Source: Lepturacanthus savala
Taxonomy: Eukaryota; Chordata; Actinopteri; Scombriformes; Trichiuridae
DNA length: 64,000 nucleotides
Reading direction: 5' to 3'
NCBI GenBank assembly: GCA_030544235.1
Contig: CM060466.1
Coordinates: 6,687,592 to 6,751,591, forward strand
Each line of letters begins with the position of its first letter. Within the stretch, counting starts at the first letter, position 1. Position numbers and translations under genes: made by a program. Of this stretch, positions 24,161 through 36,440 are shown in pieces. The notes under the pieces are model-generated. The model saw nothing but the letters and a program-made list of their open reading frames with translations. It was not told the origin of the DNA and did not search any database.

Positions 24161-26629
24161 GTTTGCTTAAAGCCACAGTTCAAAAGTGCAACAGTTTACA
24201 AAATAATAAGTACAATCAGTGTTAATTATTATTATAAACGATAAATAGTAATTATTCATCTCAATTATGTCAATTATCAACGTCAATAATTTCATATATA
24301 GTTGGTCAAGCCCTGAGTTATGAACCTCTTCTTTATCTCTTTGACTCAACTTTCACATTTGTTGTTTTGGAAGACTTGTGGAAGGCCCCTGTGCATCCAC
24401 TGCTCTCTGAATATGCTCAGTAAGTTTATAAATGGACATGACTGACACGTTTAAGAAAGTGAAACAGCAACATGAGAACAGCATTAACCTCTTTAACTGA
24501 TAAATATTGGGTTATCGTACTACAATATTATAATAAAGTCTGGTTGTTCAAAAGGAAGGAAACCAGAGAACCTTTGGAGGGCGTCACATCTTTCCATGAT
24601 GAAGTTCCACCAATTTATCACCAAGAAAAATCAGCGTGAGTTAATAGGACTATATTAGACATCCACATTTTTCCAGGCCACTAGAGGGCGGACCAGAGGC
24701 TAGATTATTGCCAATTTAGGGTTAGTGAAAGTTCTCAGTCATGCAGGTCATTTTATTCATGTTAAGTTGTAGAAAGAAAATACATATTACTCAGCACTTT
24801 GGAGGGAATGCTCTTCAACTGGTGTGGGAATATAAAAAGCTTTCAATGAAGTTGACAGGCTATAGGAACCACCTCTGCTTCGATCTGAGCTGCAGAGAGT
24901 CCAGACTGAGAGTTTGTACCTGGGATCCAGAGCAGGAAAATTTGGATGAAAGCACAGAACCAGCTTCTGAACGAAAGGATTAGACAGGTTGACTTCACTA
25001 TACATGCATTTAATAATAGGAGAAAAGGAGGGTGAGCTGCGATTGAGAGTCACAGTGTATTTCATGCATTTACTAAAAGTCTCATTTTAAGCATCAGCAT
25101 CAATTAAACAACTCCAGCTTATGCCCATGTTTTATTTAAAGGTTAACCCATACACAACATCATCATCATTACAATCATGGGAAATATTGAATGTGACAAA
25201 ATTGTATAATTTATTTTATTGTTACATTTTAATAGACAAAGTATTTAATATCCTACAACACATAACCCCCTTTTCCCACAGGACAAAAAACTTGTAAATG
25301 ATTTTTGGTCCAAACACATTCTCCAGTTAGATAAAGAAATAAGCCTGAGGGGCTTAAACCACAAAGTGAGGACATTAAAATGATTAATTAAAACATGAAT
25401 GTGTATGCAAATCAGAATAATTTGCAGAATGCAGCAATTTAAAACTTTTAAATCTAAAAGCACTGGCTGCTTGTTGAATAAAGGACAGGATTTAACTTTC
25501 TTATTTGTTTTTCAGTACTATTTCTGAACATTTCTGCACCAACTCCAGGCCTCTGAGATCCTCGGATCAATTGCTTTTAACTATTCCACAAAGCAGACTG
25601 TTGGGCCTTAATGGAGATTTTGACTATGCAGTAGCTGTCCCAAAGCTTTACACTTAAATGTTTTTTAATGGCATTCTTAACGGCTTTTTAATGACCTGTA
25701 TCTTACAATTATCACTCTGTTTTCTTTTGTACATTTGTACATATACTTTTGCATTTAATCACTTCCATCACCTACCAGAAACAATCTGTATTTAACTGCT
25801 GATGTCATTTAATCGTATTAATGGAAACGTATATAAAAGTGAGCAAATGAAGTAGGCAGTTTAAAACTAGGCAAAAACATTAAAATAATTGTAGTTACCT
25901 ACTAGGAAGAATTCATATTTTTTAATCTATTGTTTTTCTTTTTTCGCATTCTATCAGTATACATACCACAGCATAATTATTTAGTGTCACTGATTCATTT
26001 GTGGCTGACATAGACTTATAATTGAATACCATAGGTGGCCTGTGCCGGCAGTGACAGAGTGATATTGCTCTGTTAAGGTGTTTCGTCACTTCCTCACTTG
26101 GTTCACGGTTGTTAAGCATTGTCTCTCATTTCCTTTTGGGGAAGTGAGCTTGTAATGTTACTAATAATAAAACAAGGTAAACAGCACGTCATAGTTTAAA
26201 CAAGGAGCAGTAATTAATCTGCATGGAAATTCTAGTCGAGCAATTATCACATGAGTTATGAAACAAACTATGTGAAAAAGCCGTTTTAAAAACCAAAATG
26301 TCAATATCTATCTATTGTATCTAAATGTGTGGGTTTTAAACATATAATAAACCTTTAAAAACTAAATAAATGAGGAAAAAACAAACCAAAAAAATAACAA
26401 GTATTGCTTTTTATACATTTGTTCACTGCCGGGATTTAATTCATATACTTCTGTAATTGTAATGTGCCAAAATATAACTTTGAAAAACAGGAATGGTGAG
26501 AACAACATAATCGATTGATTCTAACAGTAAATAGTCATATTTGTGGTACGAATACTGTTTTCCAGAGATTTCTTCAGTGTCAAATACTGCAGGTGGATCA
26601 ACATGTCCTTGTCACACAACGTGACCTAG

Positions 26630-29600
26630 CTATACTGGAAAACTTCTTTTCCCTTTGCATCTTATTCCTTTCCATAAACCGATGGCAGCTAAGCCACATA
26701 ACACTCCCATGAGGAGTGCAGGAGCTCCCAGAGCGAGAGCCACCGTGGTGTTGGCTCCCACGGCTATAACCACTCCAGCGAACACCAGCACCACAGCAAC
26801 AGCCGACGCCACACGCACGTTCTTCCTTTTGACCCGTTTCACCTTCTCTCGCTCTTTCTCTTCCCTCTCCCTCTCTGCATCCCACATCTTCTTCTCCTCC
26901 TCTTTCTTCTCTTCCTCCTCTTGTTTCCTCCGCTCCTCCTCCTCTCGCAGCTTCCTCTGGGCTTTCTCGTACATCTCGTTCGTGTAGTGCTTCCCCCCGT
27001 TGTCTTGTACCATTTCCTTGATCATGGTGACCAGCTCTTTGACCTGAGTGCGGTCGTCTGCGTCGTTGTTGTTGAAGGCGTGGTACCTGCGTCCGAACGT
27101 GATCGAGAGTCTCCGCAGCTCCTTGCACTCCTTCAGCGCATTGTCAGCTTTGGCCTGATCCTTGCACGTAAACAGCATGATAGTGTACATGGAGGCGTCG
27201 TCTCCGAAGTTATCCTGGATCCACTTCACGGCGTTCCTCTCCTCCTCGGTGAACCTCACCCCGAGCCTGATCACCAGGAGGAAGGCGTGAGGTCCGGGCA
27301 CCGACATCTTCACGCACTCCTCTATCCTCGTTTTCAATTCTTCCTCTGTGATGCCTGTATCAAACAGGCCTGGAGTGTCGATGACCTTGACCGTGGTCCC
27401 GTCCACTTCCCCGCTCTCGCACTCGCAGTGTTTGGTCACAGACATGGGGCTCGGGTCTTCTCTGAAGGCAGCCCTGCCGAGGATGGTGTTTCCCGACGCA
27501 CTCTTCCCAGAGCCGGTCTTGCCCACCAGGACTATCCTCAGCCCTCCAGGCAAATCCAGGGCTGTAACAGCAGGAGCAAAATCAATGTTGAGCACAAGGC
27601 TAAAGTAAATCCTTTCTTTGTTTGTCACGTTTGATTCATGTCTCACTTTGTCTTTTAACCTCTAAGACTGTACCATGATGTGGTGCTTGTTTTCTATGTG
27701 TAAATAATGCAACAATTATGGCCTTGAAGTTGATTTGCAATCGATTGACACCATGCAGGAGCCAATGGAAGCATGTGGTCATGAGGACCGATTACAAAAG
27801 TTTGACCACCTTTGTTTTGATGGACAGAAATGGAAATTTTTCCATGATGAGATCATCCAAATCAAATAACCAAAAGCCAGGGATTTAGAACAACATGTGA
27901 CATGTGGGAACTGTGCTACTTACAAATTGGGCGTACCATTTTTTTTGGAAAAAGATGGTGCGTCTTAAGAGGTTAAGATGTTGCTTTAAATCTAATCTAA
28001 AAACCATATGTATAGATAATAATACAAATGTCTCATGAATAATACAATTAACTGACCTTCAGTCAGACTATTGTTGCATGCATTGCAATTCAAAACATTT
28101 ACTCACTGGACAATGATTACTTTTTAAAGATGCCGTTATCTCCTGCTTTACAAATCATGAACAAATCAAAACTCTAAATATTTTATCCCTTGAGTCCTGA
28201 AAGATATTCACTGACTTAACATTTCTGTGAAGAAATAGGAACTGGTCCATTTTTTGCCACATTTTGTACAGTCATTCAGTGGGCCAGATTGGACCCTTTG
28301 GTAGGCCGACTCTGGCCCCCGGGCCGCATGTTTGACACCGCTGCTTTAAAGGTACCTATTGAGCTTTCGAACACTACTAGTGCGGAATAATATTCTCATC
28401 AGTGGATCTCTAGGTTTGTATGGTGCATATACACAAAGACTCACAAATACGCTGCAGCATAATGGGCTATTGTTGCGATATTTCAGTAAGTTTAATGTTA
28501 ATTGACTATGAAACCTGCCTGTCAGCACGCGTTTTTTTTTTTTTAGCTTTCAGCTAACATTAGCCCAAGTGTGCGCAGCTGTTTGCTGTTCACTTAGAGT
28601 GTGACAGAAATGATCATAATATCCTGATACTGGAACTAAAAGGGCGCTATAGGAATTTTAAAATAACTTTTCTCAGCTTGAGTAAAGTTTTATAAATATA
28701 AAACCTCTATGGATCAAAAAATCCCAATGAAAAATGTTATAATTGACCTTGGTCGCAGTCATCAGTTTTACAGCTGCTCCCATTTTTGTGAGTGGGTAAA
28801 ACAATGTCTGAAAAAGCTGAGCAGCAGCAACATATCCAGGCATTATTATACATCCATGGAAACACCCTGCACTATATGCGGTGCCGAATATAAGCAGCAA
28901 ATCTGAGCTTCATACTCAAAAGTGTGTTGATATTTATAGTCAGTGCAGCAGCTGATATGAAACAGACCTCAGTGTCTTGCCTATTACGTCACGATTAGAC
29001 AATTAGGGAGGGGTCAAAGAAAATGGCTGAACTGATCCAAGCAGACAGAAATAAACTCATTATGAGCAGAAAATGAGGCTTACACACCACGAGTGTATTA
29101 TTTTAAAACAACAAACTCTATTATCATCATATGCCAATATAGTCATTATCATCACATGCCAACAATTATGTGTGCAACATGATTAGTTAGTGTGGAGTTA
29201 CCCTTTAAGTCTGCAGTTATAGATGTTAATAAATTATCAATAAAGCATCATAAACAACCAAAACTGTATTAGGAGCCACTAAAAAAAGAGAACTAACAGA
29301 GGAATACACTAGAATACACGACAGACAAAGTATTTTTCTCACAACCTGTCAACCCAAACATTGTTTCTCATCTGAATTCCGTAATAAGCCATGTATTGAC
29401 ATTAATAAAACCTTTATGAAGTACTCCTTATTAGAATGTTATACAGATAAATATTATTAATTATACTGAAAGACTCTGAGACAATGAATGAACATACCGT
29501 CAAAGTTATTCAGACCACACCCATCTGATCGAGGTAGAGTTTTCTGCTTCTTTTCTCGCAGTGGTATTGCTGTGATGAAAATGAACCATTGAGAAACAAA

Positions 29601-29774
29601 TTAAAATTGACTTTTATTCACTGACACCATTATCAGGGTCTACATTTACCCTTTTCTTCCTGTGCTCCTCCCCATGGTCATGGTATGGCAGTATGGGTTA
29701 TATGTTACTGTAATCAAAGGCTCAATACTGTGGTTTTTCAATATTAAATCATGGATTGTCTTACCTTCAGCCAT
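26630..29774 (-). CDS. GIMAP/AIG1-family GTPase with coiled coil and C-terminal membrane segments (GIMAP-D)
   Basis: Coding exons are 29765-29774 (ATG GCT GAA G), 29498-29569 (AIPLREKKQKTLPRSDGCGL... to NNFD) and 26630-27561 (acceptor GCTGTTACAG). Phases match and give 337 residues. The P-loop GKTGSGKS is at 41-48, then IDTPGLFDT (G3), MSVPGPHAFLLVI (GIMAP box) and FTCKDQ (G4 region). A long charged coiled coil (EEERRKQEEEEKKEEEKK and following) lies before two hydrophobic segments at the C-terminus. The protein is the closest relative of GIMAP-C: exon layout, first two exons and C-terminus all correspond. Its coiled coil is about 17 residues longer. The duplicated unit extends well beyond the gene (about 25005-30190 against 20390-24620). 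Confidence 0.92.
27659..27972. mobile_element. piggyBac-like MITE, 314 bp, TTAA target
   Basis: It is flanked on both sides by TTAA (27655-27658 and 27973-27976). The termini are CCTCTAAGAC and GTCTTAAGAGG, inverted copies differing by one inserted base. TTAA duplication and CC-starting ends are characteristic of piggyBac. It lies in the GIMAP-D intron between exons 2 and 3 and is absent from the GIMAP-C unit. Confidence 0.75.
28270..28352. mobile_element. hAT terminal fragment
   Basis: It contains GGGCCAGATTGGACCCTTTG and CCCCGGGCCGCATGTTTGAC, one end of a common teleost hAT family. I could not find the other end. Confidence 0.5.
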
Positions 29775-31100
29775 TACAACGGATCTACTTTTTCCAGTTC
29801 CCGGGTGGCCAAATGTGTTGTTCCAGGCCTGAGTTATGAACTTCTTACTTATCCCTTTGGCACGGCTTTCGCGTTAGTTTTCTGGGAGACTTCTGGAAGC
29901 CCCCTGTGCACTGGGGGCTTCCTATTTCCTTGTATTGTCTTTAGATTACATCTGAAAACGTGCATCCCCACAGAGGCCGCCCCCTACTCTCGGAATATGC
30001 TCTGTAAGTTTGTAAATGGACAAGACTGGTATGTTTAGGTAAAAAAAAAAACAGCACAAGAACAGCATTAACTTTTTTAACTGATAAATATCAGGTTATC
30101 TTACTATAATATTATATAATGTCTGGTTGTTTAAAAGGGAGGAAACCAGAGAACCTCTGGAGGGCATCACATCCTTCCATTGTTGACTTCCCCTCCCATC
30201 AAAAACAAGTCTTGTGACTCCTATTGGCCTAAAATGTTCAAAATTACGATTACGCATCTGTGAATCTGTTTCTTACATGATGAATATATAAAATACTATT
30301 AAATCTACGGCACAAATCAAACAAATATGTACATGAATAAATGACATTGGCCATGAATAGTGAACTGAACATCACACTTTATTGCAAAAATGTTTCAGCA
30401 CACACAATTACACATATAGAGAAACAAATGCATGGAGGACATCCCTAATTCCCTGTAACAGACAAACCATGCAAACTGATTTTTAAAGTCACGATTTAGT
30501 TAATAACTGTCAAAATGGAGGCTTAAGTCATTATTGAAACATCTGTGAGTACATCAAAAAACCCTTGAAAAACCCCTTGAAAATGAACCCATAAGAACCC
30601 ACTGTGACTCTGGTGTCGCTGCCCCTTTAAATATTAAACGTGAATAATTCTTCATTTCCAGCTTTATCCTCAACTTAAACTGATGAAGGCCCTAAATAAC
30701 GTGCCCTATATTACATTTAACCTGTTCCCACCACAATTATTAATTAAATTGATGTAAAACAACTGTCACATCAGACTTATTAACCTTAAAATAGTCATGG
30801 AAAACCAAGAAAAATATATAACTAGCAAAATTATAACTGTGATATATGTTGAGGAAATGCAAATAAAAAGACTAAATATGTGACATTAAGCGCAAAAACA
30901 ACAAAAACTGCCAAGCTGATTTATTCAAATGAAGAATAAATTTACCATAAATATATATAACATCACAAATCTATGATACTGGGAGTTAGTATTCCAAGAA
31001 ATGTTTCACAAATGTGATATTTGATCTATTTAATATCACTGAGAATGTTCCTTAAAGGAGAAATTATGGGTTCTTATGGGTTAAAGGTTTTATTTCATGA

Positions 31101-31985
31101 CTAGAAAAACATTTCCTGAGCACATTCATAACCTTTAGTGAATCCAAGAGCTGCACCTGCCGTAATGAGAGCGTATGAGGCATAATATGCACCTGCGCCA
31201 CCAAGTACCACAGAAGCAAGAGCCATATTTTTACACCAAGCCTTCTTTTTCTCATGCTCTCTGATCCTTTCTTCCTCTTCCTTCCACATTCTTTCCTCCT
31301 CTTCCTTCTTCTTTTTCATCTCCTCTTCAAGTGTCTTCTGGGCTTTCTGGTACATCTCACTGGTGTAGTGTTTTCCTCCATTCGCTTTCACCATTACCTC
31401 TATCATCTCGAGAAGGCCTTGCACCTGCTTTCTGCTTCGCCTCTGGTCATTGACGAGCGAATAGTACCGTCCGCCACACTGGTTGATCAGTCTCGGAAGA
31501 TGTTCGCTCTCGCTAATGTACTCTTCCACGGATTTACCAACTAGCAAGTCAGCGTGTGTAAATAGGACTATAGTATACATAGAAGCATCGCTGCCGAAAT
31601 TATCCTGGATCCACCTCACAGCTGCTTTCTCCTCCTCTGTGAACCTTGCCTTCAGACTGATCACTAGAAGAAAAGCGTGGGGTCCAGGAACTGACTGTCT
31701 AACACACTCCTCGATTTTTACTTTCACATCTGCTTGAGTATTGTTTGTGTCAAACAGCCCTGGCGTGTCGATGACGGCGACGTTCCTGCCGTCATCTTTC
31801 ATTTCGCGTTTTTTACAGCCTCTCGTCACAGACTCGGGTGACATGGCCTCTTTAAAAGCATGTTTCCCCCCCAGGATGGTGTTTCCGCTAGCACTCTTTC
31901 CTGATCCAGTTTTTCCAACCAGAATGAGTCTCAGGTCTTTCAGGTGTGTAGAACCTGTGGAAAAATAATAATAATAATAATAAGT

Positions 31986-32065
<80 letters not shown>

Positions 32066-33148
32066 CTGTCATCATAAAACTAAATACCAAATCTACAAAG
32101 GAAGAAAAGTTGCATGTTTGGCCTAAAATAGTAATTTACCTTGGTTAAAACTTGAAAATATAAATTATTGACATTTAATATAATATTGTAAGTTAGCATA
32201 ACAAAGCAAGACACTTGTATGCTCCAAAATAATTTGGTGAGTTATTAATATTTAAAGCTTTAAGTTGTGGATCAATACAATCAATCTTTTGGGAAAGATA
32301 GCTTCACGGGTTAGCATTTTTCACATTTTTCACTTCAAGCTTAGTTGTGGCCGTGCTGCTGCCAGGAGCTGGAGTCCACAACCTTTAATTTCATTTATTT
32401 TAACATTAAATGATACAGGAATTTTATTTTAAGTTGTGTCATAAATGAGAAAGTGAAACATTCAAAGCTTTTCAGTCCTTAGCAGTTAGCGGCTAAGTGA
32501 TGCTAGCAGGGCTGCAGCAGTTAGCCGCTAATAATAGCTTGTTTGAGCAAATCCCATTCAAATAGCATGTTGTCTTCTGATTGGTTGGTATTGTATTAAA
32601 GGGATAGAACTATCCTTTTTTTATCCCCATTTTTTTAAATAACCCATTGTCATGATTCCCATAGTCATAGCAATATCAATTTTCAAGAGAGTAGGCACAA
32701 ATAACAGTTAATAGTTATTACAGTGTAACATTATTAATTAGTAGAAATTATTATTGAGTTGACAAATATCAGAATTCAGAGTTGAGCAAAACAGAAGCAA
32801 AACTTTAAATATTGAGCTTAAGAGCTCAATTTTTTATTTAAATTTGCTGCCTTGAAACTTTGAGTTGACACAACTTTTCTTTTTTTTTTGCAGTGTATAG
32901 CCAAGAGTCAATGACAATGAGTCAAAAAAAAAAAAGTTAATTTAATCTTTAATTTAATCTGTTAATTTATCATATATTCATGACATTTATTTTAAGCTCC
33001 ATGTCTTTCTTCTCATGACAAGCACACTGTGACATCGTTATCTAGATTACATACCTTTGTGTTGATTTTGGCAATAAGCAGTTTGACTGCAGGAAATAAA
33101 CAGCACAAGCAGCATGCAACCTGGGATCCGACTTTTCCTTTGCAACAT
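31101..33148 (-). CDS. GIMAP/AIG1-family GTPase with a signal-peptide-like first exon (GIMAP-E)
   Basis: Coding exons are 33055-33148 and 31101-31954. The donor ACAAAG|GTATGT and acceptor TTTTTCCACAG join in phase to 315 residues. Exon 1 encodes MLQRKSRIPGCMLLVLFISC followed by SQTAYCQNQHK. A basic start, a hydrophobic core and small/polar residues after it look like a signal peptide or N-terminal membrane anchor, unlike the MAE exons of GIMAP-C and -D. The P-loop GKTGSGKS is at 45-52, with IDTPGLFDT (G3), QSVPGPHAFLLVI (box) and FTHAD (G4). A charged coiled coil (MKKKKEEEERMWKEEEERI) precedes a hydrophobic C-terminal stretch (ALASVVLGGAGAYYASYALI). AATAAA (minus strand, 31089-31094) follows the stop by 7 bp. 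The long open frame that continues through the CA repeat is intronic read-through, not the real N-terminus. Confidence 0.85.
31991..32062. repeat. (GT)n microsatellite in the GIMAP-E intron
   Basis: A pure GT array starting about 37 bp upstream of the GIMAP-E exon 2 acceptor. On the transcribed strand it is a (CA)n tract, which can act as a splicing enhancer or silencer bound by hnRNP L. Confidence 0.95.
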
Positions 33149-33639
33149 CTTTGGTGTAGTCTGTCAAAAAGTTAAGAAAAAGAAAAAGAAGCACAAGAGT
33201 TGCTGTCAACAATCTACCAAAGCAAGTATACATTTAATATTGACCTTAGGATTCTGAATTAAATATAAACTAAAAAAATGTCCCTAATGTGCTTTGGCTA
33301 TATAATTATATTGCTATAACATTGACCTACCTGTGTCACCTTGGGTTGTTTCAGCTTTAAATGTCAGCAGATTATTTTAATAACAATCAGAGCACAGGCT
33401 CGAGTCTGATACAGAACTGTTTACTTCAGTTTCAGGATTCTTTTTAATAACTGCAGCTACTTTCGTTTCCCTGGAAAAAAGTACTTAAAACAAACAGTGT
33501 GCAGCCAAAAAGAGGAGGGAGCCATCCACTGGTGGCAGAAGGTGAGGCATGGTTCAGCTAAAAAAAGCTTTTTTCTATATTCAGTGGTGATAAACTATCA
33601 ATTAAAATGTTGATCCCCATAGAGACTGTAGTGTGACTA

Positions 33640-33800
33640 CATTCAACATGAGGATTATGCATCTACATGGTCCTTTCTGTGAAATTACAGACTAATGTGT
33701 TTCACATGGTGAATATATAAAATATATACACATGGTGAATATCAAATCTACTGCACATAACAAAGAAATATGGACATGAATAAATAACATTGGCGATTTA
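33640..33800. repeat. Duplicated unit flank (sister of about 30240-30360)
   Basis: Both carry 'GTGAATATATAAAATA' (or ATGAATATATAAAATA), 'AAATCTAC(G/T)GCACA', 'AAATATG(T/G)ACATGAATAAAT' and 'ACATTGGC'. This places a duplication boundary on each side of GIMAP-E. Confidence 0.7.
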
Positions 33801-36440
33801 ATGGCGGGAGACGTTCAAAATGAGGAATATGCAAACATGGTGAACATACAAAATGCATTTAAATGCTATAGCAAATACATGTTTGTGCTTAATGTTGGTG
33901 TGTCTGCCCTCCAGTGGACATCAGACAGCATGGCATCATGCACCAATTGTTTATTCTCTCCTAGTCCCCTTGTTTTGTTTATTTTCTTTTTTTTCATATC
34001 AAAAAGCACAGTATAAACATAGTATGTAAAATCATAGGTGGAGTTTGAAGTGACAGCCCCCTGTGCTTGTGCAAAGCTTTTTTCTTTCAGGGAAAAAAAA
34101 TGTGCAAATTAAATATTGTCAACAATCTAAACAAAACCCCCCAAAAAACAGATTACAGTTAAATATTGTTGGGTCATGCTCTCATGGTGCAATTCATTGT
34201 ACTTTTGACATAGAAATATGCAATGTATCAGTCACTCAAGTCAGAATTCCAACTCAAATGTCCTAAAGCATCGTGCCATTGGCTGTAATTTGAGCTATTG
34301 TGTTGATTTTAATGAATGTCCATGTTTTCCATGTTGCATGTGTGTGCCTCCTATGTGCTCATTCCCTCCTAATCATTTTATTTGTCATCTATTTGCGTGA
34401 CGAGCTGCATCCATCCATCCATCCTTATCTTCATGGCGTGATCTACTGTGAACTAGTGACTGATTGGACTGTTGACTAACACAGCTCTTCTTACACGAGG
34501 CGTTTCAACGCTGTCAGTTCCACCTCATGTTTGAGGTTTTATAAAGTCAGGAAACGATGCGGTGAGTCTTGAAAGCGGTGGTAGATATTCTGATTCTACT
34601 GGTGCTCTGCTTTCAACATTAATACATCTGGAATAATAAAAGACAAGCTTTGTCCCAGATGGGACCTCAGGTACTAGTATACAGCAGTTTATCATCAAAA
34701 CACTGATCTAAGACTCATTTTTATCACCTATAAACCACTGCAACACTATGGCCTCCCTGTTGAGTTTGCCATTATTTGCCATTATTTGTCACATGTTTTT
34801 TTTGTGTGAGAAAAACCAAGCATTCACAATGTCTGTACTAAAATACAAAGCATCGCTTTGGGCTTGCAGGCCTGGCGGATGAAGGTGTTTGAGCTGGCAA
34901 GGTGAAACAGAAAATGTTCCAGTGAACATTGCAAACACTGAAATCTGAATTACCTCATTCCACTGTAAGATAATTTAACTTATTTAAATTTTTTTCTTGA
35001 TATTAGTCAATTTAAGCTTTTTTTTAAGAAAATGTGAGTCTTGTTTTCTCATAACAAGACCAAATCTGATTTTCTCATCTTGCCAAACATTATTTACACC
35101 TTTCTCCATTAGCATTTTATAACTTTAACAAATCCACAGATAGCTGCCTGCGAAGAAAATACTGTGTTATATTCTATGTTATAGAATTTTCTTTCTTCTG
35201 TTTAAATAGTGTTACGTTTCTATTTGGTGAGCTGTAAGACAGATATAAAAAAACAGCATGATGAAATGGTTTGGATGTTTTTTTGGAGCAGAAAATGAGT
35301 GAGCGTGTACTTTTACACCTTGAACCGGTGTGGTGAAGGGTTTTAAGGTCTCATGGGGAACCACTCTCCATTCTGGTCCCATGAATAGCACAAAAGAAGA
35401 AAAGGTTGCAGTTCTTCAGGTGATTATAGATATTAGCCTGATTCTACAGTACATGTATTATTAGGAGCACTTCTTTTCACTCAGAGAAAAAAGGCGGTTT
35501 TCTATGAGGCTTTCAGGCATCATGACTCATCCAAACATCTCTACAACGGTACCCGATAGGAGCTCCGTGAATGAAGAAACTCCTCGCACACATTTTCTTT
35601 CTTGAGAAAAATACACCGGGTACATTGGTGGTGAGACATGGTTGTTGTAGACATATTGTGAAGTTGAATGTACAAACACTTACTTTAACTCTATTTTAGG
35701 TGAAAGTTTGACCAAAAATGTTACTAATCCATTCATCATTGCACACGAGAAGCAGCAGCAGTGTATTTTTCCTTATTACAAATGAGTAATTCATCATATG
35801 CAACTCTCAGTATTATGATGAATGGCCCTCTTTACTGAAGCACACATTTTATTTCTCAAGCTTTGCTTTAGGGGGTTAGGGGTGCCTGTTTGACATTTCT
35901 GATTCTCCATCTCACTCAGAAATAAGCTGATAATCAAGCATGGGAGCATAAAAGCTTAGTAATATGATGAAGGGTCTGGCTGAGAGGTCGATTATAGAGC
36001 AGGTGGGATGGTTAATCTGGTTATTTAGAATGTGTGGGATTCAGGCAATTGACTTCTGGCAATCATGATTCAGGTGCACACACACACACACACACACACA
36101 CTAGAGTGGGCAAGAGAAGGAATTGCTAATACAATTCCGAATATGGGTTATGCAATAGTTATACAATAATCAAGTTCCTGACGCAACATCCTCCCACGTT
36201 CTCTATCACAGTTGTGAGAGGGGGCAGTGCACACGCGCGCACACGCACATGCACACGCACAGAGAGAAAGAGAGAGAGAGGGCAGGGGTGCCAAGAAATA
36301 AAGCTTAAAAAAGTAACCCATTATTCAATTAAAAAAACTTTTATTTCGAAAAAAAACATCATTTTATGCGCATGTAATTACACATTCATATTAAACAGAT
36401 ATCAGGACTTTATTGTTGCTTTTATTAGTCTATTTGTGCC
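33801..36440. other. Intergenic DNA between the GIMAP cluster and the RASD gene
   Basis: No gene was recognised. AT-rich sequence with a CCAT-type short tandem repeat near 34408-34426, a short CA run at 36078-36101 and a mixed CA/GA tract at 36230-36282. Open frames of 60-79 codons here have no family resemblance. Confidence 0.5.
36409..36426 (-). terminator. Candidate polyadenylation signals of the RASD-family gene
   Basis: AATAAA occurs twice on the minus strand, at 36421-36426 and 36409-36414, within 35 bp after the stop codon. Confidence 0.45.

Noticed and set aside
26655..27634. Long plus-strand frames (110 and 237 codons) opposite GIMAP-D
   Set aside because: They are antisense shadows of the GIMAP-D coding exon, whose P-loop and G motifs define the real strand.
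31955..32090. Minus-strand GIMAP-E reading frame extended through the CA repeat as poly-His-Thr
   Set aside because: The acceptor TTTTTCCACAG at 31955 and an in-phase upstream exon explain the N-terminus; the repeat is intronic.
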